DNA from: Frateuria defendens
GTDB taxonomy: Bacteria > Pseudomonadota > Gammaproteobacteria > Xanthomonadales > Rhodanobacteraceae
Assembly: GCF_001182895.1 (NCBI RefSeq)
Contig: NZ_LFQR01000045.1
Span: 48,925-112,924 of the forward strand
Direction: 5' to 3'
DNA length: 64,000 nucleotides
Both the position numbers and the translations under genes were made by a program. The notes beneath the pieces were generated by a model that worked only from the letters and a program-made list of their open reading frames with translations, was not told the DNA's origin and did no database searches. Position 1 is the first letter of the stretch. Every line of letters starts with the position of its first letter. Shown one piece after another: positions 28,383-38,576 of the stretch.

Positions 28383-28535
28383 ATGTCCGATCTCGTCGTC
28401 GTCGCCCTCGTCCAGGCCCGGCCCGGCCACGAAGCCGCCCTCGTCAAGGCGCAGGCCGAGCTGGTCGCCGTGTCGCGCCAGCAGCAGCCCGGCTGCATCA
28501 GCTATACCGACTACGCCGCTTACGAGGCGGCCTGA
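28383..28535 (+). pseudogene. Truncated antibiotic-biosynthesis-monooxygenase (ABM) domain remnant
   Basis: Fifty codons encode the N-terminal half of an ABM/YgiN-like ferredoxin-fold domain: LVVVALVQARPGHEAALVKA and QQPGCISYT. Family members continue for about 45 more residues; here the frame turns to DYAAYEAA and stops. It lies 13 bp after the SDR gene, as ABM genes often do after oxidoreductases. Sequence after the break belongs to no recognisable gene, so a deletion or insertion probably removed the 3' half. Confidence 0.6.
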
Positions 28536-28805
28536 AGGGCCGGGCCGATCCTTATCCAGCCGGCGATGCTCTGGGCGGACGCGGCTATAGTTTGCCGGAT
28601 GATCCGGGGAGAGTGGCCTTCTTGGCACCCGCCGTAGCGGCCGACCTGTATGCAGCGGCGCGGGGCCCAGCCGCGGCACCGGCAGGTGATCAAACACCGT
28701 CTTCTCGTTCGACACCGTCTTGTCATTAAGCGAGAACGGATTACCAGCCACCTACACGGACACAGCGCCGGAGCAGCTGTCGCTGGCGCCGCTTTCGGCA
28801 AAAAC

Positions 28806-29720
28806 TCACCGCGTCCGTAGTTCTGCGCGAAGCATGTCGTCGACGAACTGCTTTGGGTCGAACCCGAACCGCAGCCGGTTTTCCGGGAAATGCTCGTAGT
28901 CGAGGCTGAGTCGCAACGCCGACTCAACGGCCTCGATGGCTGCATCGCGCATCACTTTTTTGAAAGCAGCTGGCGTGTATTGCAGGGGCCGGCCTGTGCG
29001 GATTTGTACCTTCGCCGCCATGCTTGCGTAATAGTTGTCGAAGTTGCAGGCACCGAGATCATCCATGACATAGGCAGCCGCATTGCGCATAAGCAAGGGC
29101 ACCGACGTGAACCGGAGCAGTTCCGAGCCAGACAACTCCCTGTCCGCTCTTTCCGCCGCCTCTTGCAAGGATCGGCCATCGATCACCAGCGCGCGGTACA
29201 ACTCCAGCATGGAATCGAGCAACCGGCCAGGCACCACTTCCGTGCGGAAACAGACTGCGGCCAAGTAAGGGATCGGTTTGGGCATCTGCACGGCGAACAG
29301 GATCGCCTCGCTCAGGCAAGCCGCCGCGACTACCACCAGATTAAATCGCGTTGCGGTATTCAAGACACGCAAAGGGTCGCCCAGTTCCTCCCAAGTCAAT
29401 TCCTCGCTGGATGGGCCAATAAAGCCCGTGTACTCCACGCTACCGTGCGCCTCGATGTGCAAGATAGGCGTGCCCTTCATCGGTACGCTGCGCGTGATGG
29501 AGGCCAGCGCATCGAACACGTCCTGCTTCGTGCGACACGGGTAAAGCTCTATAGGCAGCGCGTGGCCTGGACGCCGCTCGAGCCTAACCTTGAGTTCTGC
29601 GCCGGTACGCCTCTCGTCCTCAGCCAACCATTCGATGATGGCAATGCGTGCCGACCTCACCTGCGGCAATGTGGGGGCATGGACGGCTTCTGCCTTCCGG
29701 CGTCTTCGTGCCTCTCCCAT
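28806..29720 (-). CDS. Putative caspase-fold (CHAT-like) protease, stand-alone
   Basis: The product has 304 residues with no signal peptide. A hydrophobic strand leads to ILHIEAHGS (His92-Gly93), followed 43 residues later by FNLVVVAAACLSEA with Cys135. This His-Gly then strand-Cys order and spacing is that of CHAT/caspase-clan peptidases (HG dyad and AC dyad). The segment ELTWEELGDPL between them also fits the CHAT type. The remainder is helical and unrecognised. The ATG at 29720 has GGAGA five bases upstream; the frame extends to a GTG at 29777 with a Cys/Gly-rich leader that looks untranslated. It follows glmS on the same strand after 87 bases. Base composition is less GC-rich than neighbours. 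A defence or cell-death role is inference. Confidence 0.6.
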   Translation of the reverse strand: MGEARRRRKAEAVHAPTLPQVRSARIAIIEWLAEDERRTGAELKVRLERRPGHALPIELYPCRTKQDVFDALASITRSVPMKGTPILHIEAHGSVEYTGFIGPSSEELTWEELGDPLRVLNTATRFNLVVVAAACLSEAILFAVQMPKPIPYLAAVCFRTEVVPGRLLDSMLELYRALVIDGRSLQEAAERADRELSGSELLRFTSVPLLMRNAAAYVMDDLGACNFDNYYASMAAKVQIRTGRPLQYTPAAFKKVMRDAAIEAVESALRLSLDYEHFPENRLRFGFDPKQFVDDMLRAELRTR

Positions 29721-29807
29721 ACCATCTCCGCAATTCGTTCCATTCCCGCACGGACAATCCCCACCGGGCATCGCCACCTACAAATCCCAGCGCGCCGCCG
29801 AAACCGC

Positions 29808-31640
29808 TCACTCCACCGTAACCGACTTCGCCAGGTTGCGCGGCTGGTCCACGTCGGTGCCGCGCAGCACGGCGACGTGGTAGGCGAGGAGCTGCAGCGG
29901 CACGGTGAACACCGCCGGGGCGATGAAGTCGCCGCCGGACTCGAAGCTCAGCGCCGCGCCTTTGGCCGCATAGCCGTCCAGACTGGTGGCGCCGTCGTCG
30001 GCGAACACGATCAGCTCGCCGCCGCGGGCCCGCACTTCCTGCAGGTTGGACTTGAGCTTCTCCAGCAGCGGGCCGCTGGGCGCCACGGCGACCACCGGCA
30101 TCGACTCGTCCACCAGCGCCAGCGGGCCGTGCTTGAGCTCGCCCGCCGGGTAGGCCTCGGCGTGGATGTAGGAGATTTCCTTGAGCTTGAGCGCGCCCTC
30201 CAGTGCTACCGGATAGTTGGCGCCGCGGCCGAGGAACAGCGCGTGCTGGCGGTGGATGAAGCGCGCGGCCAGCTCGGCGATCTGCGGCTCCAGCGCCAGC
30301 GCGTCCTCGATCGCGCGCGGCAGGTGCGCGAGCTGCTCGCACAGCGCCAGGTAGCGCGCCTCGTCCAGCCCGCGCTGGCGGGCCAGCTGCAGGGTGAGCA
30401 GGCCCAGGGCCGCGAGCTGGGTGGTGAAGGCCTTGGTGGAGGCCACCCCGATCTCGGGGCCGGCGCGAGTCATCAGCTTGAGGTCGGCCTCGCGCACCAC
30501 CGAGGACTCGGGCACGTTGCAGATCGCCAGCGTGGCGAGGTAGCCGCGCTGCTTCGACTCGCGCATCGCCGCCAGCGTGTCGGCGGTTTCGCCGGACTGG
30601 GAGATGGCGACGAACAGCGTGTCCTCCGGCACCACCGCCTCGCGGTAGCGGTATTCGCTGGCCACCTCCACGCTCACCGGCAGCCGCGCGTGCTGCTCGA
30701 TCCAGTACTTGGCCACCAGGCCGGCGTGGTAGCTGGTGCCGCAGGCGATGATGTGCAGGCCCTTGACCTTCGCCAGCACGGCGTCGCCGGCGACGCCGAA
30801 GATGTTGGGCAGCACGCCGTGCGGGCCGATGCGCGCCTCCAGCGTGTCGGCCACGGCGCGCGGCTGCTCGAAGATTTCCTTCTGCATGTAGTGGCGGTAT
30901 TCGCCACGCTCGACGGCGTCGGCGGAGACCTCGCTCTCGTGCGTCGCGCGCTCGGCCGGGGCGCCGTCCAGGGTGTAGACCTGCACCTGGTCGCGGGTGA
31001 TCTCCACCACGTCGTTCTCGTCCAGGTAGATCACCTTGTTGGTGACCTGCACCAGTGCCTGCGCGTCGGAGCCGAGGAAGTTCTCGCCGATGCCCACGCC
31101 CACCAGCAGCGGCGCGCCGCGGCGGGCGCCGACCACGTGGCCGGGCTCGTCGCGGTCGATCACCGCGATGGCGTAGGCGCCGTCCAGCTCGCGCACGGTG
31201 GCGAGCACCGCCTCGCGCAGGCCGAGGCCCGCCTCGATGCGCTCGTTGATCAGCGCGGTCATCACCTCGGTGTCGGTCTCGGAGGCGAACTGGTGGCCGC
31301 GCGCCTGCAGCGCGCGGCGCAGCTCGGCGTAGTTCTCGATGATGCCGTTGTGCACCAGCGCCACGCGGCCGACCACGTGCGGGTGCGCGTTGACCTCGTT
31401 CGGCACGCCGTGGGTGGCCCAGCGCGTGTGCGCGATGCCGGTGCCGCCGGGAAACGGCTCGGCGAGGTAGCGCGCCTCCATCTCGCGCACCTTGCCCTTG
31501 GCGCGCACGCGGCGGATGGCGCCCGGCTCCAGCACGGCCAGGCCGGCGGAGTCGTAGCCGCGGTATTCGAGGGCCTTGAGACCGGCGATCAGCAGGGGGG
31601 CCACATCACGCTGGGCAACGGCAGCGACAATTCCGCACAT
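29808..31640 (-). CDS. glmS: Glucosamine--fructose-6-phosphate aminotransferase (isomerizing)
   Basis: GlmS makes glucosamine-6-phosphate from fructose-6-phosphate and glutamine for peptidoglycan and LPS. The start at 31640 places Cys2 (MCGIVAA) as the N-terminal nucleophile of the class II glutaminase domain; the frame extends upstream but this residue must be N-terminal. Two SIS sugar-isomerase domains follow (ACGTSYHAGLVAKYW and LGRGANYPVALEGALKLKE), ending RNLAKSVTVE. Length 610 is standard. The usual glmU is not visible nearby. Confidence 0.97.
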   Translation of the reverse strand: MCGIVAAVAQRDVAPLLIAGLKALEYRGYDSAGLAVLEPGAIRRVRAKGKVREMEARYLAEPFPGGTGIAHTRWATHGVPNEVNAHPHVVGRVALVHNGIIENYAELRRALQARGHQFASETDTEVMTALINERIEAGLGLREAVLATVRELDGAYAIAVIDRDEPGHVVGARRGAPLLVGVGIGENFLGSDAQALVQVTNKVIYLDENDVVEITRDQVQVYTLDGAPAERATHESEVSADAVERGEYRHYMQKEIFEQPRAVADTLEARIGPHGVLPNIFGVAGDAVLAKVKGLHIIACGTSYHAGLVAKYWIEQHARLPVSVEVASEYRYREAVVPEDTLFVAISQSGETADTLAAMRESKQRGYLATLAICNVPESSVVREADLKLMTRAGPEIGVASTKAFTTQLAALGLLTLQLARQRGLDEARYLALCEQLAHLPRAIEDALALEPQIAELAARFIHRQHALFLGRGANYPVALEGALKLKEISYIHAEAYPAGELKHGPLALVDESMPVVAVAPSGPLLEKLKSNLQEVRARGGELIVFADDGATSLDGYAAKGAALSFESGGDFIAPAVFTVPLQLLAYHVAVLRGTDVDQPRNLAKSVTVE

Positions 31641-31870
31641 GGCGAACTTCCTTTCCAGTTTCGTGCGGAGCACGCTCCGCGATCAGTCATGCTTGCCGCC
31701 GCACATTGCAGCGGGCTTTCATGGCCGCCCGGTGCCTCCCGATCGGGCCAGACGCGGGCGATGAATGCCGTAGCAGTCATCGTCGCGCCCGCCGCCACCG
31801 GCGACCAGTGGCCTTACGTCAGAGGCGAGGCCGCGGCCGCGGCGCACGCCGGCGCGGCCGGCGGCCCCGC

Positions 31871-33241
<1,371 letters not shown>

Positions 33242-33394
33242 GGAAGCTCCGTGGTGGCGGGGGCCGCGCATCGCGCCGGCCGAAACGGACATGATAGCCG
33301 AGCGCCCTGCCCCGCCGTTTCGCGCGGCCCATGTGCGACGGCCCCGGCACCTTCCGCAGAAGGCCCGGGGCCGAATCGGGAAAACCCGCAGGCT

Positions 33395-33628
33395 TCAGTT
33401 GAGCTCGGACTGCGGCGCCCTGGCCTGCCACATCCGTTGCAGCCGTTCCTTGGCCTGGAGCTTTTCCTTCTTCATGCCGGCCAGGGTCAGGTCGTCGATG
33501 GGAAGCACGCCAATCTCGGCGTCGTGCACCTTGCTGTCGAGCTGCTTGTGCCGTTGGTAGAGCCGGCGGAATTCCGCATCGGACTTCATCAAGGCCTCGA
33601 CGTCTTCGCGCTGCTGGTTTTCGAACAT
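33395..33628 (-). CDS. YdcH/DUF465 family protein
   Basis: This 77-residue helical protein belongs to the DUF465/YdcH family: EFRRLYQRHKQLDSKVHDAE followed by LTLAGMKKEKLQAKERL. Such proteins are common, small, coiled and without an established function. The ATG at 33628 has a GGAGG site upstream. It is a single gene between the cystathionine beta-synthase gene and a 317-bp gap. Confidence 0.9.
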   Translation of the reverse strand: MFENQQREDVEALMKSDAEFRRLYQRHKQLDSKVHDAEIGVLPIDDLTLAGMKKEKLQAKERLQRMWQARAPQSELN

Positions 33629-33945
33629 GATCCGACCTCCTACTGGCGAGAACAGGAGCGGGCAGCGGGCGTGCCCGCAAAAACACAGACGGACCCGCGC
33701 GAGCCGTGCCCGTGCCGGGAGTGGGGTGCCGCAGGACGAATCGGGTAGCGCATGGTCCGGTCGGTGCCCGGCCGGCGGAACACTGCCCGGGCAAGCTCGA
33801 CCCTACTCCCCCGCCACGGCGGCTTCAAGCCGCCGGAACGCCCAGGAAAGCGGACCATCGGGAGGAAAAAAGCCTGCCCAGGCAACCTATTACGCGGCAG
33901 GCGCATGATGCGCGGCGGGCGCGCGGGCGCCCCGCCGCGCGGCCT
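33629..33945. other. 317-bp gap, holding a minus-strand terminator
   Basis: No gene is supported. It contains the ydcH promoter on the minus strand and, at 33866-33902, an intrinsic terminator for the upstream minus-strand pair. A short GGCGGCTT/AAGCCGCC hairpin is also present near 33818-33835. Confidence 0.45.
33866..33902 (-). terminator. Intrinsic terminator for the DUF4398-like gene pair
   Basis: Read on the minus strand, GCCTGCC (33902-33896) pairs with GGCAGGC (33878-33872) and is followed by six T. It lies 44 bases after the stop of the 215-residue gene. Confidence 0.7.
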
Positions 33946-34593
33946 TCACTTGCCCTTGGACTTCGACGGCGTGGGTGTCGCCTCGGCGCCGCCGCCGCTG
34001 CTGCCGCCGCCGGTCATGCGCGAACGCATCGCCTTGGCGGCCTGGGTGGCCAGGTCCGCCTGGCGGCGCGCGGCGTTGGCCAGGCGGCTCTGCGCCGCGG
34101 CCAGCTTGTGCGCCCGATCCGCCTCGGCGCGCGCCTGCTCGGCGGCGGCGGCGGCCTCCTGGCCCTGCTGCTGCAGACGCGCGGCCTCCTCCTGCGCCAG
34201 CTGGTACTGCAGGCGCTGGCGCTCCAACTCGCGGCGGGCGGACTCGACTTCCTGGCGGCTGGTCTCGATCAGGATCTGGTCGTGCTCGCGGTCGAGCTGG
34301 GCCAGCCGGCCCTGGGCGTCCTGCAACTGGGCGGCGGCCTTGGCGAGGTCCACCCGCCGCTCGGCGATGTACAGCGCATGCGGGCGGTCGTGCGAGCTGG
34401 CCTGCGCCAGCCGGCCGATGGCGTCGCGGGCGCGCGCCTGCTCGGCCTGGGCGTACTGGCCCAGGGCCGGGTCGCGGGCGAGCTGGTCGAGGCTGGAGGA
34501 CAGGCGGCTCACGTCCATGTCGTCCCGCGCGGCATGGGCCAGCGGGGCGAGCGCGAGCGCCAGCGCGGCGAAAAGGATGGCTGGACGCTTCAT
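33946..34593 (-). CDS. Periplasmic coiled-coil protein, DUF4398-associated
   Basis: The 215-residue protein has a signal peptide (MKRPAILFAALALALAPLAHA) and a long Ala/Gln/Arg/Glu-rich helix from about 90 to 185 that predicts a coiled coil, then a Gly/Ser/Thr/Lys tail. The SHDRPHALYIAERRVDLAKA segment is typical of proteins paired with DUF4398 lipoproteins and OmpA-like proteins. No OmpA domain is present here. The ATG overlaps the TGA of the upstream lipoprotein gene (ATGA). It is probably an envelope stability protein; this is inference. Confidence 0.7.
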   Translation of the reverse strand: MKRPAILFAALALALAPLAHAARDDMDVSRLSSSLDQLARDPALGQYAQAEQARARDAIGRLAQASSHDRPHALYIAERRVDLAKAAAQLQDAQGRLAQLDREHDQILIETSRQEVESARRELERQRLQYQLAQEEAARLQQQGQEAAAAAEQARAEADRAHKLAAAQSRLANAARRQADLATQAAKAMRSRMTGGGSSGGGAEATPTPSKSKGK

Positions 34594-35168
34594 GGCTGGT
34601 CTCCCTGCGGAATGCTCGATGCCGGTACCGGCTGGTCGCTCGGCGGCGGCAGCGGCGCCCCCAGCACCGAGGAGGACGGCGCCGGCATGTCCTGCAAGGT
34701 CTCCGGCGCGCTGCTGCTGCCGGCCGGCGCCGGGGTCGCCGCGTTGGCGGCGTTCTGGGCGTCCTGCCGGGCCTGCTCCAGCTGCGCGCGCAACCGGCCG
34801 TTCTCGTCCGTCCTGGACTGGATCTGCGAGCGCGCGCTGCCCAGCCGGGCCTTCGCCTGCGCCAGCTCCGCGTCCGCCTGCGCCTCCGAGGCCAGGGCCG
34901 CGGCCTGCTCGTACTTGCGGCCGGCCATCGCCGCCTGGGCCTGCTGGAACTTGTCCTGCGCAAAGCCCAGGTCGACCGGCGCATAATCGCCGGCGCCGGC
35001 GTCGCGGGCGGCCTGCAATTGCGACTGGGCCTGGTTCATCGCGCCGTCGGGGGGCGGCACGCTGGCGCAGCCGGCCAGCAACAGGACCCCGGCCAGAGTA
35101 AAGCTGGAGACCGCCATGCCGATATGGCGGGAGCGCCCAGCCGGCCGGGAAAAGATGTGCACCATCAC
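34590..35168 (-). CDS. DUF4398-type lipoprotein
   Basis: The product has up to 192 residues. A lipobox LLLAGC follows the signal helix, then PVDLGFAQDKFQQAQAAMAGRKYEQAAALASEAQADAELAQAK, summarised here as the DUF4398 helical repeat, and a Pro/Ser-rich tail. The start could be GTG 35168, ATG 35165 or ATG 35117; the AGAGGA site favours the first two. It is coupled to the downstream coiled-coil gene and divergent from pilU. Outer-membrane anchoring is expected from the lipobox. Confidence 0.75.
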   Translation of the reverse strand: MMVHIFSRPAGRSRHIGMAVSSFTLAGVLLLAGCASVPPPDGAMNQAQSQLQAARDAGAGDYAPVDLGFAQDKFQQAQAAMAGRKYEQAAALASEAQADAELAQAKARLGSARSQIQSRTDENGRLRAQLEQARQDAQNAANAATPAPAGSSSAPETLQDMPAPSSSVLGAPLPPPSDQPVPASSIPQGDQP

Positions 35169-35223
35169 TCATTCCTCTCGGAGCTTCACCGCTTATTGTG
35201 GGCGGGCCTAAATCGTCTTGGCA

Positions 35224-36363
35224 ATGCGTGAGATTCAGGGGTCTTTCGTGGATATCGGTTACTTCCTCAAGCTGATGGTAGACAAGGGCGCGTCGGACAT
35301 GTTCCTGACCACCGGCGCCCCGGTGAACATCAAGGTCGAGGGCAAGCTCTACCCGCTCGGCAACACCGGGCTGCCCGCGGGCATGGTCAAGAAGATCGCC
35401 TACTCGCTGATGGACGAGGGCCAGGTGCCGCAGTTCGAGCGCGACCTGGAGCTCAACATGGCGCTGGCGGTGAAGGAGGCCGGCCGCTTCCGCATCAACG
35501 TGTTCAAGCAGCGCGGCGAGGTCGGCATGGTGATCCGCGCGATCAAGAGCGAGATCCCCGGCATCGACCAGCTGCAGCTGCCGGCGATCTTCCGCGAGCT
35601 GATCATGGAGCCGCGCGGGCTGATCCTGGTGGTGGGCGCCACCGGCTCGGGCAAGTCCACCACGCTGGCGGCGATGCTCGACCACCGCAACCAGAGCACC
35701 TCCGGCCACATCCTCACCATCGAGGACCCGATCGAATACCTGCACCGGCACAAGAAGTCGATCGTCAACCAGCGCGAGGTGGGGCTGGACACGCACACCT
35801 ACCACGAGGCGCTGAAGAACGCGATGCGCGAGGCGCCCGACGTGATCATGATCGGCGAGATCCGCGACACCGACACCATGGAGGCGGCGATCTCCTTCTC
35901 CGAGACCGGCCACCTGTGCCTGGCCACGCTGCACTCCAACAACGCCGACCAGACACTGGAGCGCATCCTCAACTTCTTCCCCGAGTCGGCGCACAAGAAC
36001 GTGCTGATGAACCTCGCGCTCAACCTGCGCGCGGTGATCAGCCAGCGCCTGGTGGTGGGCAAGGACGGTCGCCGGCTGCCGGCGGTGGAGGTGCTGCTCA
36101 ACACGCCACTGATCCGCGACATGATCCGCCGCGGCCAGATCCACGAGGTGAAGGAGGCGATGGAGCGCAGCCTGCAGGAAGGCATGCAGACCTTCGACCA
36201 GTCGCTGTACAAGCTCTACAAGAGCGGCCGCATCGAGCTGGACGAGGCGCTCAACAAGGCCGACTCGCGCGACGGCCTCGCGCTCAAGGTGCGCCTGTCC
36301 GAGGGCGCCAGCGAGGAAGGCGCGGAGCTGATGGGGAACGACCCCTACGGGCTGAACTACTGA
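35224..36363 (+). CDS. pilU: Type IV pilus retraction ATPase PilU
   Basis: PilU is the accessory retraction motor for type IV pili and twitching. The 379-residue protein starts with DIGYFLKLMVDKGASDMFLT, has Walker A VGATGSGKST (138-147), the TIEDPIEYLHRH Asp box, APDVIMIGEIRDTDTM Walker B and TLHSNNADQTLERILNFFP His box, and the C-terminal extension seen in PilU rather than PilT. ATG 35224 is chosen, but GTG 35248, right before DIGYFL, would match Pseudomonas PilU better, and TTG 35218 is also open. PilT, normally upstream, is absent; the upstream neighbour is divergent. Confidence 0.93.
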   Translation: MREIQGSFVDIGYFLKLMVDKGASDMFLTTGAPVNIKVEGKLYPLGNTGLPAGMVKKIAYSLMDEGQVPQFERDLELNMALAVKEAGRFRINVFKQRGEVGMVIRAIKSEIPGIDQLQLPAIFRELIMEPRGLILVVGATGSGKSTTLAAMLDHRNQSTSGHILTIEDPIEYLHRHKKSIVNQREVGLDTHTYHEALKNAMREAPDVIMIGEIRDTDTMEAAISFSETGHLCLATLHSNNADQTLERILNFFPESAHKNVLMNLALNLRAVISQRLVVGKDGRRLPAVEVLLNTPLIRDMIRRGQIHEVKEAMERSLQEGMQTFDQSLYKLYKSGRIELDEALNKADSRDGLALKVRLSEGASEEGAELMGNDPYGLNY

Positions 36364-36456
36364 CGAGAGGCCGTGCGCAGGAAGCCCCGCGCGCGGCCGC
36401 AACCTTCCCCGCAAAGCATCGCCCCGCGCCCCCAGAGACGAAGCACGCGCCACCAC

Positions 36457-36542
36457 CTGTAAGGAGCGCGCCTTGCGCGCGACAAGCCTACGCAGCGGGG
36501 GCATCGTGGCTCCCCGGTCGCGCGCAAGGCGCGCTCCTACAG
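36457..36542. repeat. REP-like palindromic element, copy 2
   Basis: The arm at 36459-36483 matches the first arm of the copy at 22060, and the arm at 36517-36540 matches its partner with one base missing (CTCCTAC instead of CTCCTTAC). The spacer differs completely from copy 1. It lies between the convergent pilU and maiA genes. Confidence 0.85.
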
Positions 36543-36561
36543 GCCGATCATGAGCAGGTTT

Positions 36562-37239
36562 TCAGGCAGGCGGCGGCGCATCCGGCTGCCGCTCCGGCGC
36601 GGCGCGCCGGAACGCCTCCAGTTCGTTGCAGGCGGCATGGATGCCGTGGAGGCGCGGGTAGTCCTCGAGCGGCAGCTGCCAGCGCAGCGCGTTGTACACC
36701 TGCGGCACCAGCAGCACGTCGGCCAGCCCCGGCGCATCGCCGTGGCAGTAGCGGCCGGCGGCGCCGTCGGCCAGATGCGCCTCGAACGCCTGGAGGCCGG
36801 CGGCGATCCAGTGCCGCATCCACTCGCCGCGCGCCGCCGGGTCGGCGCCGAACTGCGTCTCCAGCCGTTGCAGCACGCGCAGGTTGCCGAGCGGATGCAC
36901 GTCGCAGGCGATCAGCTGCGCCAGCGCGCGCACGCGCGCCCGGCCGGCGGCGTCGGCGGGCAGCAGGGGCGGCGCGGGGTGGGTTTCCTCCAAATATTCG
37001 ACGATCGCCATCGACTGCGTCAGCACCCGCCCGCCCTCGCACAGGCAGGGCACCAGCTCCTGCGGGTTGAGTGCGCGGTAGGCCGGCGCGTGCTGCTCGC
37101 CGCCCTCGCGCAGCAGGTGCACCGGCCGTGATTCGTAGGCCAGGCCCTTGAGGTTGAGCGCGATGCGCACGCGGTAGGCGGCGCTGGAGCGCCAGTAGTC
37201 GTACAGCACGTAATCGTGCAGCGCCTGCTCACCGACCAT
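36562..37239 (-). CDS. maiA: Maleylacetoacetate isomerase (zeta-class glutathione S-transferase)
   Basis: MaiA isomerises maleylacetoacetate to fumarylacetoacetate in tyrosine breakdown using glutathione. The 225-residue protein has the zeta-class signature [17 protein letters not shown] (SSCxWRVRIAL-like; the usual SSCS/SSAS Ser is kept), [10 protein letters not shown], and [16 protein letters not shown] 37239 is chosen from the family N-terminus. Its partners hmgA, the fumarylacetoacetate hydrolase gene and hppD are about 17-20 kb away at 53.8-57.9 kb, an unusual separation. Confidence 0.88.
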   Translation of the reverse strand: MVGEQALHDYVLYDYWRSSAAYRVRIALNLKGLAYESRPVHLLREGGEQHAPAYRALNPQELVPCLCEGGRVLTQSMAIVEYLEETHPAPPLLPADAAGRARVRALAQLIACDVHPLGNLRVLQRLETQFGADPAARGEWMRHWIAAGLQAFEAHLADGAAGRYCHGDAPGLADVLLVPQVYNALRWQLPLEDYPRLHGIHAACNELEAFRRAAPERQPDAPPPA

Positions 37240-37386
37240 GGCCGCCCCTCCGCGACGGAAAGCGCGAAGCATAGAGCAGCGCCCGTGCCCGCGCGGTTTA
37301 CACGCCGCCGGTGCGGCCGGACAATGCCCCGCTCGCGTCGCCACGCCGGTGGCGCCGTCATCCATCCATTACCCGGGAGTTGCGCC

Positions 37387-38565
37387 GTGTCCATCCTCCG
37401 CATGAGCGATCTCGATCTGCGCGGCAAGCGCGTGCTGATCCGCGAAGACCTCAACGTGCCGATCGAGAACGGCCGCATCACCTCCACCCAGCGCCTGGAT
37501 GCCTCGCTGCCCACCATCCGCGCCGCCCGCGACGCCGGCGCGCGGGTGATGGTGATCTCGCACCTGGGCCGCCCGAAGGAAGGCCAGTTCGATCCCGAAT
37601 CCTCGCTGGCGCCGGTGGCGCAGTGGCTGGGCGCCAAGCTCGGCAAGCCGGTGCGCCTGGTCGCCGACTACCTCGGCGGCGTCGAGGTGGCCGAGGGCGA
37701 GGTGGTGGTGCTGGAGAACTGCCGCATGAACGTCGGCGAGGGCAAGGACGACGAGGCCCTGTCGAAGAAGTACGCCGCGCTGTGCGACGTGTTCGTGATG
37801 GACGCCTTCGGCACCGCGCACCGCGCCCAGGCCTCCACCCACGGCGTGATCAAGTACGCCCCGGTGGCCGCCGCCGGCCCGCTGCTCACCGCCGAGCTGG
37901 ACGCGCTGGGCAAGGCGCTGGAGCACCCGGCCCATCCGCTGCTGGCGATCGTGGCCGGCTCGAAGGTCTCCACCAAGCTCACCCTGCTGGAGAACCTGAT
38001 CGGCAAAGTGGACCAGCTGATCGTGGGCGGCGGCATCGCCAACACCTTCATCGCCGCCGCCGGCTACGGCGTCGGCAATTCGCTCTACGAGCCGGACCTG
38101 CTCGGCGCCGCGCGCAAGGTGATCGAGGACGCCAGGCGCCGCGGCGCCGACGTGCCGATGCCGGTGGACGTGGTGGTGGCGCCGGAGTTCTCCGCCCACG
38201 CACCGGCCATCGTCAAGCCGGTGGACGCGGTGAAGGACGGCGAGATGATCCTCGACATCGGCCCGGAGACCGCCAAGGCCTACGCCGAGCTGATCGCCAA
38301 GGCCGGCACCGTGGTGTGGAACGGTCCGGTGGGCGTGTTCGAGTTCGACGCCTTCGCCAAGGGCACCGAGGTGCTGGCGCGCGCCATCGCCGGCTCCAAG
38401 GCGTTCTCCATCGCCGGCGGCGGCGACACGCTGGCGGCGGTGGACAAGTTCGGCATCGAGAAGGACGTCTCCTACATCTCCACCGGCGGCGGCGCCTTCC
38501 TCGAGTTCCTCGAAGGCAAGGAACTGCCGGCGGTCGCCGCGCTGAAAGCCCGCGCGGCGCGCTGA
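37387..38565 (+). CDS. pgk: Phosphoglycerate kinase
   Basis: Pgk makes ATP and 3-phosphoglycerate from 1,3-bisphosphoglycerate in glycolysis. The 392-residue protein has [17 protein letters not shown], the [11 protein letters not shown] substrate loop, LLENCRMN-like [14 protein letters not shown], and the C-terminal [15 protein letters not shown] nucleotide loop. GTG 37387 is chosen for its GGGAG site seven bases upstream; the frame is open further upstream without family sequence. It is followed after 11 bases by a HAD phosphatase. Confidence 0.96.
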   Translation: MSILRMSDLDLRGKRVLIREDLNVPIENGRITSTQRLDASLPTIRAARDAGARVMVISHLGRPKEGQFDPESSLAPVAQWLGAKLGKPVRLVADYLGGVEVAEGEVVVLENCRMNVGEGKDDEALSKKYAALCDVFVMDAFGTAHRAQASTHGVIKYAPVAAAGPLLTAELDALGKALEHPAHPLLAIVAGSKVSTKLTLLENLIGKVDQLIVGGGIANTFIAAAGYGVGNSLYEPDLLGAARKVIEDARRRGADVPMPVDVVVAPEFSAHAPAIVKPVDAVKDGEMILDIGPETAKAYAELIAKAGTVVWNGPVGVFEFDAFAKGTEVLARAIAGSKAFSIAGGGDTLAAVDKFGIEKDVSYISTGGGAFLEFLEGKELPAVAALKARAAR

Positions 38566-38576
38566 GCGGCGCGGCG

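Noticed and set aside
28536..28805. Short open frames after the ABM remnant
   Set aside because: None has a ribosome site, length or family resemblance; treated as non-coding.
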